Below, one piece after another: positions 8,133-13,140 of a stretch of 13,140 bases of DNA. The position numbers and the translations under genes were made by a program. How positions within the stretch are numbered: the stretch's first letter is position 1; every line of letters begins with the position of its first letter. This DNA comes from Euryarchaeota archaeon UBA550 (GTDB lineage: Archaea; Thermoplasmatota; Poseidoniia; Poseidoniales; Poseidoniaceae). Below the pieces are notes generated by a model. That model worked only from the letters and a program-made list of their open reading frames with translations. It was not told the DNA's origin and made no database searches. The stretch spans positions 1-13,140 of the forward strand of contig DAYA01000086.1 of the NCBI GenBank assembly GCA_002506705.1, in the 5' to 3' direction.

Positions 8133-9113
8133 ATGGATTCGGCGGAGGTGATATCTTGGACCCGGTTAGGTGTGTTATTTTGGGCTCTAGGAATCGCTGC
8201 TTGGATGGACCATAAAGAACGTAGAGTCCCAAACCAATTTTGGATAACATGGTCCAAACCTGCAATTTTTCTATGGGTCCTAGATTTACTGAATTCAGAG
8301 GCAGAATGGTATGTCTTTGCAACCGCTGCAGGGATGGTGGCATATGCATCAATTGCTGTTATTGGAAGACCTTCGCTAAAGGACATAAAGGCCGGGAACT
8401 CATTGGACATATTGGTCAGCTTTTGGTATGTAATTGGTATTTCAGGTGTTGTTCAGGGATTGTTGTTGCATACTGATGAATCAATTCTTGGAATTATTTC
8501 TGGAGACGGAAGTGAAGAAGCAATACTGTGGTGGTCAACTTTCGCCGTCTTCATTCCAATATTCCTTGTAGATATGGCGTGGAGAACGCGACTGATTCAC
8601 GGTGGTGCTGATTGCAAGGGTCTAATGTGGGTAGCAATATTGGTACCCTCATGGACTAGCATTCCTATACAGTTCCCAGAAGCCATGGAGAATTCTGTAA
8701 TCGCTATGCCACCCGCAATCGCATTGCTAGTATGGGGAGGTTTGTCTTTCCTTTTCCTACCTCTAATTATGGTTTTCAAGAACCTGAAGGCAGGAAATAC
8801 GAATCTAAAATTGATATGGCATGCCCAAAGAATGGATGTTGATGAAGTGATGAATAACCACGTTTGGCTATTGACATCAATCGCAGAAATGCCTAGTGGT
8901 GAAAAAAAGATAGTGCACAGCACGAGGGCACCGAGAAAAACTCCAACTAAAGAAAAACTTCAATCGGATATTGACCTGTTGAAGGAAAATGGCGTTAGCC
9001 AAGTCTGGATAACTAAGAAGTATCCATTACTGGTTTTCCTATGGCCAGCCATTATTCCACTAACTCTAGTAGGCGGGCCGATGGTATTCATCATGCCATT
9101 ATTGGGATTATGA
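8133..9113 (+). CDS. Archaeal prepilin/preflagellin peptidase (A24 family, FlaK/PibD-like)
   Basis: Membrane aspartyl protease that removes class III signal peptides from archaellins and type IV pilins; 326 residues. The first catalytic Asp is D26 in WMDHKERRVPNQFW (24-37), the family's D-x-x-x-R-x-x-P-N motif. The second is D160 in HGGADCKGL (156-164), which replaces the consensus GxGD with the GGAD variant seen in FlaK-type enzymes. Hydrophobic helices occur near 10-25, 43-52, 60-78, 93-112, 133-148, 163-172, 190-214 and 299-325. VWITKKYPLLVFL (291-303) resembles the C-terminal domain of archaeal A24 peptidases. A hydrophilic segment (about 215-295) separates core from last helices, making the protein longer than the roughly 230 residues of typical FlaK. 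No pilin or archaellum genes lie in the window, so its substrates are elsewhere. A TATA-like element 26 bp upstream supports this ATG. Confidence 0.85.
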   Translation: MDSAEVISWTRLGVLFWALGIAAWMDHKERRVPNQFWITWSKPAIFLWVLDLLNSEAEWYVFATAAGMVAYASIAVIGRPSLKDIKAGNSLDILVSFWYVIGISGVVQGLLLHTDESILGIISGDGSEEAILWWSTFAVFIPIFLVDMAWRTRLIHGGADCKGLMWVAILVPSWTSIPIQFPEAMENSVIAMPPAIALLVWGGLSFLFLPLIMVFKNLKAGNTNLKLIWHAQRMDVDEVMNNHVWLLTSIAEMPSGEKKIVHSTRAPRKTPTKEKLQSDIDLLKENGVSQVWITKKYPLLVFLWPAIIPLTLVGGPMVFIMPLLGL

Positions 9114-9263
9114 TCATGCACCCTTTCGCTCTACATTCTTAGGACGTAGCCCCTTGTATCCGCACTTACGGCAAGATGTTGCACGCATTGCATTACGAGC
9201 ATTGCACTTCATGCAAATCTTGACATGAAGCAAGCGTGCTTCTGCTTCAGGGAATCGAGCCAT
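9114..9263 (-). CDS. rpl40e: Large-subunit ribosomal protein L40e (eL40)
   Basis: Small zinc-binding protein of the 50S subunit; 49 residues, the normal archaeal length. It begins MARFPEAEARLLHVKIC, the family's conserved N-terminus. It has two CxxC pairs (C17/C20 and C31/C34) forming a zinc ribbon, followed by GYKGLRPKNVERKG. It is highly basic, as expected for rRNA binding. In eukaryotes the homologue is fused to ubiquitin; in archaea it stands alone, as here. A canonical TATA box centred about 24 bp before the ATG indicates a leaderless mRNA. Its stop abuts the stop of the convergent prepilin peptidase gene exactly, the two forming the palindrome TGATCA at 9111-9116. Confidence 0.95.
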   Translation of the reverse strand: MARFPEAEARLLHVKICMKCNARNAMRATSCRKCGYKGLRPKNVERKGA

Positions 9264-9282
9264 ATTCCGCCGACCCACTCCC

Positions 9283-9291
9283 TATATTTAA
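9283..9291 (-). promoter_or_regulatory. TATA box of the L40e gene
   Basis: Minus-strand TTAAATATA is a near-perfect archaeal TATA box, centred 24 bp upstream of the L40e ATG at 9263. This is the spacing expected for a leaderless transcript. Confidence 0.75.
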
Positions 9292-9302
9292 CCCAAACCG
9301 TG

Positions 9303-9309
9303 ATAAAAT
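9303..9309 (+). promoter_or_regulatory. Candidate TATA box of the MBL-fold gene
   Basis: ATAAAAT lies about 45 bp before the ATG at 9351, predicting a leader of about 20 nt. It is a weaker match than the divergent L40e TATA box 12 bp away. Confidence 0.4.
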
Positions 9310-9350
9310 TACCCACTGTTTGAAGCACTGAGGACGCTTGGCCCTGTCTG

Positions 9351-10139
9351 ATGAGAATCATCAGACTACCAGGAATCCATCACGACGCAAATTGCGTAGT
9401 GTTTTCCGGTACTGATTCCAACATATTAGTGGATGCAGGTACCACGTGGTATCAGATGTTGCAAGTTGAGAGGATTTCTGGACATCTGAATAAATCTGAG
9501 GAAACCAATCAGAGCTTGGATAGAATCCTTCTCACTTGCCGAAGATATCCATTTGCAGGAGGCGCCAAACATATTTCTGAAGAAAACGGAAAGGTGCCAA
9601 TACATATTCACCAAGATGCCATTTCGGTTTTAGAAACCGGTGATTTTTATTCTACATGGGCGAATAGGTACGACTCAGACATGCCGAGTACCGAATGTGA
9701 ACCAATATCTCAAGGCGATTCATTTGATCTTGGAGACGGTGAGATTGTAGCGATTTCATTACCTGGCCATTGTAGTGATGGGATGGGTTACTTCGAGAAA
9801 GAACGTGGAGTATTAGTTTCTGGACCGGTTTTACCCCGTGCTGATAGCCCTTCAAGATGGGATATGCCGGGTGGAAGTTTACCAGATTTAGTATCCTCAC
9901 TGGAGACAATAATCGACTTATCTCCTAGAAGTATAGTCCCTGCGAGAGGTCCGACAATCAAGGGATATGACAGAATATCGGAGGTCCTAAATCAACACCT
10001 AACATTCTACGAAGAGTGCTTGGATAATGACGGGAACGCACCGAGAAGTTGGCCCAGGCCAGCAAGAACGGCATATTTCCTTACTTCAGAGCCACCTTGG
10101 CCATTACTTGAGAAGGAAAAATCAGGCGATAAGAAGTGA
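9351..10139 (+). CDS. Metallo-beta-lactamase-fold protein lacking metal ligands (probable pseudoenzyme)
   Basis: Cytoplasmic protein of 262 residues with the MBL fold, closest in layout to LACTB2/glyoxalase-II-type hydrolases. The fold is indicated by the opening NCVVF...NILVDAG (14-30), by LLTCRRYPFAGGAKHI (60-75) at the position of the LTHxHxDHxGGA metal loop, by SLPGHCSDGMGYF (136-148) at the PGHTxG position, by LVSGPVLP (155-162) for the xFSGDxL strand, and by VPARGPTI (196-203) for the PGHGP segment. Only H140 of the expected zinc ligands remains: HxHxDH reads CRRYPF, the bridging Asp reads P159 and the last His reads R199. The frame is intact, so it is not a decayed gene; hydrolysis is unlikely and a binding or structural role more likely. 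No in-frame start exists between the upstream stop at 9321 and 9351. Its 3' end overlaps the convergent propeller gene by 18 bp. Confidence 0.8.
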   Translation: MRIIRLPGIHHDANCVVFSGTDSNILVDAGTTWYQMLQVERISGHLNKSEETNQSLDRILLTCRRYPFAGGAKHISEENGKVPIHIHQDAISVLETGDFYSTWANRYDSDMPSTECEPISQGDSFDLGDGEIVAISLPGHCSDGMGYFEKERGVLVSGPVLPRADSPSRWDMPGGSLPDLVSSLETIIDLSPRSIVPARGPTIKGYDRISEVLNQHLTFYEECLDNDGNAPRSWPRPARTAYFLTSEPPWPLLEKEKSGDKK

Positions 10140-10619
10140 TTTCTGCCCATCCCAAGCGACAACTTTCTTTTCCCATCCTTGCTGTATGTGAAGGTCTTGG
10201 CCTATGATTTTCAAAGCTGATGCGGGACCATCCAGGTCAAACAAATTCAAGACTCTGTTCGGTACGTTACTACCAACAATGAAAACCCCACCGTTTTCAC
10301 ATCCTACTAAGATGCTTTCACCGCTGATCGATGAAGCACATAGAGACCTCACCTTAGAAGTTCCAACAACGTACCTGTCAACGACTTCCATTGTGGATAG
10401 TGAGATGAAATTTATCCCACCATAAACGTCGCCAACTACGATTTTATCGACAACTCCGAGCGGACCGAGCAAACCTAACAAGACACTTGCTCGTGCATCC
10501 AATCTAACTCGTCTTTGTTTACCATCTCGGGGCTTCCAAACTATTGCGGCATCATCCATTGCTACAACCACACCGTCAGCGGTAAGCATCGAGCGGATTA
10601 CGGTTCTCATTTGTCTCAT
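10122..10619 (-). CDS. Half-size beta-propeller-like protein, unknown function
   Basis: Not assignable to a named family. From ATG 10619 it has 165 residues built of recurring beta hairpins with a hydrophobic strand, turn and W/F-containing strand: VVVAMDDAAIVWKPRDGK, KIVVGDVYGGINFISL, SILVGCENGGVFIVG and DLHIQQGWEKKVVAWDGQ. These resemble about four WD40- or PQQ-type blades. A full propeller needs at least five or six, so it may pair with itself or a partner. It has no signal peptide or membrane helix. The frame can be extended to a TTG at 10691 overlapping the upstream stop codon. I prefer 10619 because the added residues are unusual (HFHFHLRC) and would cover a strong hairpin. It is third in the minus-strand cluster after TFB and the four-cysteine protein, and overlaps the MBL-fold gene by 18 bp. 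Confidence 0.65.
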   Translation of the reverse strand: MRQMRTVIRSMLTADGVVVAMDDAAIVWKPRDGKQRRVRLDARASVLLGLLGPLGVVDKIVVGDVYGGINFISLSTMEVVDRYVVGTSKVRSLCASSISGESILVGCENGGVFIVGSNVPNRVLNLFDLDGPASALKIIGQDLHIQQGWEKKVVAWDGQKSLLIA

Positions 10620-10636
10620 GACATCCGAATTGATAG

Positions 10637-10668
10637 CCGGGGGTGTACATTCATTCTGTACACACCGG
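10637..10668 (-). promoter_or_regulatory. Strong hairpin ahead of the propeller gene
   Basis: A perfect 7-bp inverted repeat GTGTACA-N7-TGTACAC (10643-10663) is enclosed by CCGG/CCGG outer arms (10637-10640, 10665-10668). Together they form a stem of about 11 bp with one small internal loop. Each arm contains the palindrome TGTACA, typical of dimeric regulator half-sites. No U-tract follows, so it is more likely an operator, leader structure or mRNA-processing site than a terminator. Confidence 0.5.
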
Positions 10669-10687
10669 AGGTGAAAGTGAAAGTGAA

Positions 10688-10978
10688 TCAATAATGTGAA
10701 TTTGATTCATCTTTGTTGTCTTTCTTCCATACCTTGTAACAGGACTTGCAGACTCGAACTCGGTTTTTCCTAACCGTGAAGGCACCTTCTCCCCAGGTGT
10801 CAATCGCATTCTCTTGGCTTAGCGATCGCCCACCTAGGTGCTTGTCAGCGAAGTTACTGCAACTAGAAATACCACAAGGGATTTCTCCGGGTTTCTTTTC
10901 TTTCTTTGCTCCAGACTTCTTACGCTTACTGGAAGGAATTCGGACCTTGCGCTGTACGCGGTTTGTGTCACGGCTCAT
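10688..10978 (-). CDS. Small basic four-cysteine (zinc-ribbon-like) protein, unrecognised
   Basis: I do not recognise the family. The protein is 96 residues from ATG 10978. It starts with a very basic Lys/Arg-rich tail (residues 7-30) followed by a compact domain with two cysteine pairs, PCGISSC (C35, C40) and VCKSCYKVW (C77, C80), a likely zinc-binding arrangement. Between them is the distinctive ADKHLGGRSLSQENA and WGEGAF. The composition suggests a nucleic-acid- or ribosome-binding role, but this is inference. An ATG five codons upstream (10993) is possible. The one at 10978 has GGGTGG 4 nt upstream and fits a TATA-like element about 33 bp before it. The gene follows TFB by about 40 bp in the same direction, and its stop lies 68 bp before the propeller start, suggesting an operon or a TFB-linked unit. 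Confidence 0.72.
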   Translation of the reverse strand: MSRDTNRVQRKVRIPSSKRKKSGAKKEKKPGEIPCGISSCSNFADKHLGGRSLSQENAIDTWGEGAFTVRKNRVRVCKSCYKVWKKDNKDESNSHY

Positions 10979-11002
10979 GTTTCCACCCTGCATTCATCAA
11001 AC

Positions 11003-11022
11003 AAATGAATATATCTTCATTT
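11003..11022 (-). promoter_or_regulatory. Inverted repeat AAATGAA-N6-TTCATTT enclosing a TATA-like core
   Basis: Perfect 7-bp arms flank TATATC, and the core reads ATATATT on the minus strand about 33 bp before the ATG at 10978. A further TTCAT copy occurs at 10993-10997. Position and symmetry suggest a promoter with an operator wrapped around its TATA box, just behind the TFB stop codon. It could alternatively be a weak A/T hairpin at the end of the TFB transcript. Confidence 0.45.
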
Positions 11023-12041
11023 CAGAGATTACTATCCAGCATAGAGAACAGTTTCTCAATCGCACGATTGATTTGACGCAGTGTAACCTCTGATACGTTG
11101 GCCACTTTGCATATATCTGCTTGAGTTCTCTTGTGTCCAGCTTTAGTAGCCGCCTTGTAGATAATTGCTGCAGCAACACCCATCGGTTTCTTGCCCTGCC
11201 AAATATCGACGTGAGGCTTCATTGCCTCCCACAAAGCGTCTACTTCCAAAGAGGTCTTTGGTGGAAGCTTGAGGTCACTGATGAATCTTCCAAAATAGTC
11301 AGATGGGCAAGAAATCTTGTGCATGTTGAACTTCCTCGAGATGTGTCTTATCATCCTAGACAGTTCTTTTTCATCGACTTGGAATGTTTCACAAATCTCT
11401 GCGATTTGTCTTGGAACGCCTTCCTTCCTTGCTACCAAGTATGTACAAGCGGCGGTAACTCCAGCGATAGAGCGACCAGTAACGAACCCTTGATGGGATA
11501 GAAGTTTGTACAATCGGCATACTTCTTCCTGCATGGATTTGGGAAGACCAGATTTGTCTCTGACCATTTGATTGGCTTTTACTAGATTACGAGCACGGCT
11601 AGCGCGAGTTTTAGAGCGCTCGTCCATGACTCTGCGGCGTCTCCAATCACGACGTGCTTTGGCAGACATACCGTGACGACTTGCAGCTCCAGAAGTCAAA
11701 TCAGAACTAGCGATACTCGTGTTCAGTCCTTTATCGGCAAGAGTATGAGTCGCTGGAGCACCAATTCTAGAACGGTCGGTGGTGTTGTCATGGTTGGTCC
11801 AATCGATTCCTGGATCGATGACATTTTCCTCTACAACCAATCCACAACCACCGCAAGAAACCTCGCCTCTGTTGTTGTCTACTACCCAGTCTAGAACTCC
11901 ACATTCTACGCAAGGCTTGGTGTGACCGTCAACAACTCTTCGCTGTGGTCTGATTGAGCCCAATCCCTTACGGGCAACATTGTCTCTCTGTGCATTGCTC
12001 TTAGTTCGTGCTTTTGTCCATGCTTCGTCGTCATACGCCAT
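11022..12041 (-). CDS. tfb: Transcription initiation factor B (TFB, archaeal TFIIB)
   Basis: Bridges the TBP-TATA complex and RNA polymerase at archaeal promoters; 339 residues from ATG 12041. An N-terminal zinc ribbon has C44-x2-C47 and C63-x2-C66. The B-reader/linker region follows (GIDWTNHDNTTDRSRIGAP, 78-96). Two cyclin repeats come next: the first with GRSIAGVTAACTYLVARKEG (189-208), the second with KKPMGVAAAIIYKAATKAGHKR (284-305). A helix-turn-helix ADICKVANVSEVTLRQINR (308-326) contacts the BRE. The frame is open upstream to an ATG at 12128, but that start lies beyond the TATA-like element at 12079-12087. The ATG at 12041 has GGAG 9 nt upstream, so I use it. The residues before the ribbon (about 43) are more than many TFBs carry. 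It heads a minus-strand cluster and is divergent from purA. Confidence 0.95.
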   Translation of the reverse strand: MAYDDEAWTKARTKSNAQRDNVARKGLGSIRPQRRVVDGHTKPCVECGVLDWVVDNNRGEVSCGGCGLVVEENVIDPGIDWTNHDNTTDRSRIGAPATHTLADKGLNTSIASSDLTSGAASRHGMSAKARRDWRRRRVMDERSKTRASRARNLVKANQMVRDKSGLPKSMQEEVCRLYKLLSHQGFVTGRSIAGVTAACTYLVARKEGVPRQIAEICETFQVDEKELSRMIRHISRKFNMHKISCPSDYFGRFISDLKLPPKTSLEVDALWEAMKPHVDIWQGKKPMGVAAAIIYKAATKAGHKRTQADICKVANVSEVTLRQINRAIEKLFSMLDSNL

Positions 12042-12078
12042 ACTTCTCAACTCCGAGTTGTTTAGTGAGGGCACTAGG

Positions 12079-12087
12079 ATATAAAGA
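12079..12087 (-). promoter_or_regulatory. Candidate TATA box of TFB
   Basis: Minus-strand CTTTATATC is centred about 42 bp before the TFB ATG at 12041. It predicts a transcription start near 12057 and a leader of about 16 nt containing the GGAG site. Confidence 0.6.
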
Positions 12088-12174
12088 TAGTGTTGGGAAA
12101 CCCATTGATTATCCGACCAACTACGCAATATCGTTGTATATTCCTAAGCCAACAATAGTTATGCGCACCCGACC

Positions 12175-12182
12175 TATATAAA
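12175..12182. promoter_or_regulatory. Unassigned TATA box in the TFB/purA spacer
   Basis: TATATAAA on plus, TTTATATA on minus, a consensus-quality archaeal TATA in either orientation. On plus it would start a transcript near 12205, over 120 nt before purA. On minus it would start near 12153, giving a second, longer TFB leader. The rest of the 12088-12330 spacer shows no gene that I can support. Confidence 0.5.
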
Positions 12183-12289
12183 CACATGGATTTTGTGCAA
12201 ATCTCCGTTCGAATTTTTGTGCCTCAAACCTCCCAAATCATACATTCAAATAGTTCAGTTCTCATTTTTTCGTCAGATTTTACAGGCGC

Positions 12290-12308
12290 ATAGTTCATGC
12301 ACTATATG
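12290..12308 (+). promoter_or_regulatory. purA TATA box overlapped by an inverted repeat
   Basis: CTATATG (12302-12308) lies about 26 bp before the purA ATG, so the mRNA is probably leaderless. A perfect inverted repeat ATAGT-TCATGC-ACTAT (12290-12305) overlaps it, with a broken extension of the arms (GC..GC). A protein bound there would block TBP, suggesting a repressor site. The operator role is inferred. Confidence 0.5.
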
Positions 12309-12330
12309 CCATGCCGGGAAATTGAGCAGC

Positions 12331-13140
12331 ATGCCAGCCACAGTTGTACTCGGCGCCCAATGGGGAGACGAAGGTAAAGGAAAACTAGTCGACAGATTAG
12401 CAGAAAGCGCCACCTGGGTAGCTAGATTTCAAGGAGGAAATAACGCAGGACACACTGTAGTTCTTGGCGACCGAGTGTTAAAGTTCCATTTACTACCATC
12501 CGGAATTACACGTGAAGAATGCGGATTGATTCTTGGAGATGGAATGGTAATCGACCCTTGGGTTCTAGACAAGGAATTGAATGATTGGGTTGAAGGTGGG
12601 GGGACAGACCCGTCTGGCAAGAGGCTCTTCATCTCAAATCGCGCTCACATCATACTTCCATACCATACTTACATCGACGGGCTCGACAAGAAAATTGGAA
12701 CCACTGGCCGAGGTATCGGCCCTACCTACGCAGACAAAATCAACCGTATTGGACTGCGTTTCGCTGACCTTCCATATTGTGATTTCAATGAGATGGCAGA
12801 ACGTCAAAATAAGGCTCTTGAAAATGCTGGATGCCGACAGAGAGTTACTGCTAGCGAATTAGAAGAACAAATTACTTGGATAAAGGAGAGATTTGGTAAT
12901 GCCATTACAGATACAGGGATACTTCTGGACAATGCGCTAAAGATGGGTGAAAGAATCATACTCGAAGGTGCACAGGGCTGCCTACTCGATATCGACCAAG
13001 GAACGTTCCCATTCGTTACGTCATCTGTAACATCGAGAGGCAACGCTACTCACGGTGCCGGAATTCACCCTGGTCACGTAGACAACGTGATTGGAATTAC
13101 CAAAGCGTACATCACACGTGTAGGAAACGGACACATGCCT
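12331..13140 (+). CDS. purA: Adenylosuccinate synthetase PurA, 3' end outside window
   Basis: Catalyses GTP-dependent condensation of IMP with aspartate to adenylosuccinate, the first committed step of AMP synthesis; cytoplasmic. The frame is open for 270 residues to the window edge, about 63% of the usual 430. The N-terminal QWGDEGKGK (10-18) carries catalytic D13, and NNAGHTV (37-43) carries catalytic H41. GTTGRGIGPTYADK (123-136) is the IMP-binding loop. EGAQGCLLDIDQGTFPFVTSS (212-232) and GAGIHPG (242-248) are further family signatures. A TATA box 26 bp upstream supports the ATG at 12331 and a leaderless mRNA. The gene is divergent from TFB. No sign of frameshift in the visible part. Confidence 0.96.
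   Translation, partial: MPATVVLGAQWGDEGKGKLVDRLAESATWVARFQGGNNAGHTVVLGDRVLKFHLLPSGITREECGLILGDGMVIDPWVLDKELNDWVEGGGTDPSGKRLFISNRAHIILPYHTYIDGLDKKIGTTGRGIGPTYADKINRIGLRFADLPYCDFNEMAERQNKALENAGCRQRVTASELEEQITWIKERFGNAITDTGILLDNALKMGERIILEGAQGCLLDIDQGTFPFVTSSVTSRGNATHGAGIHPGHVDNVIGITKAYITRVGNGHMP

Noticed and set aside
10667..10674. Perfect Shine-Dalgarno-like GGAGGTGA on the plus strand
   Set aside because: The only starts downstream lead to stops within a few codons; the sequence is the complement of the leader of a minus-strand gene.
10620..10691. TTG-initiated extension of the propeller protein
   Set aside because: It needs a rare start overlapping the upstream stop, adds atypical residues and covers a strong hairpin; kept only as an alternative.
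12042..12128. ATG 12128 as the TFB start
   Set aside because: It lies upstream of the likely TATA box and adds residues unlike TFB N-termini.
12207..12214. GTTCGAAT, resembling a tRNA T-loop
   Set aside because: No acceptor, anticodon or D-arm pairing could be built around it.
12190..12222. Imperfect direct repeat TTTTGTGC in the purA spacer
   Set aside because: Two short copies of low-complexity sequence; no array, so not evidence for a CRISPR or iteron.
12186..12293. A 35-codon ORF starting ATG 12186 in the TFB/purA spacer
   Set aside because: It begins only 4 nt after a TATA box, where no transcript would include its start, has no ribosome site, and encodes a low-complexity peptide.

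Overview
The window looks like chromosomal DNA of a planktonic euryarchaeon, most likely Marine Group II (Candidatus Poseidoniales). The archaeal assignment is firm: it carries a TFB (TFIIB) gene, a membrane-anchored LonB protease, ribosomal protein L40e, a UPF0147 protein, an archaeal TrmI-type tRNA methyltransferase and TATA boxes about 26 bp ahead of several start codons (leaderless transcripts). The Marine Group II call is an inference. It rests on the very large thioredoxin/cadherin-like surface protein, whose cytoplasmic tail ends in a GWTMEQW-type motif that I associate with that group, and on gene compactness.

Layout. At 1-669 (-) is the 5' part of trmI, divergent from a 1131-residue single-span surface protein (754-4149 +) with an Omp28-like thioredoxin domain. 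LonB follows at 4226-6277 (+), then an AI-2E/PerM-family membrane protein at 6362-7783 (+). UPF0147 (7784-8053 -) converges on it with no gap. A prepilin peptidase (8133-9113 +) runs into L40e (9114-9263 -), again with no gap. A metallo-beta-lactamase-fold protein lacking nearly all metal ligands (9351-10139 +) overlaps the 3' end of a minus-strand cluster: TFB (11022-12041), a small basic four-cysteine protein (10688-10978) and a half-size beta-propeller protein (10122-10619). purA begins at 12331 (+) and leaves the window.

How the genes fit together. Most are core information or housekeeping functions: tRNA m1A modification, transcription initiation, ribosome and AMP synthesis. A second group is membrane and cell-surface biology: the surface thioredoxin protein, LonB, the AI-2E protein and the prepilin peptidase. 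There are no mobile elements, CRISPR arrays, tRNA genes or rRNA genes. No gap between genes exceeds 300 bp; the largest, about 290 bp between TFB and purA, holds promoter elements for both and one unassigned TATA box.

The best leads are the apparent pseudoenzyme MBL protein, the unrecognised four-cysteine protein behind TFB, the surface thioredoxin protein with its conserved-looking tail, and a set of short perfect inverted repeats placed at promoters or gene junctions.
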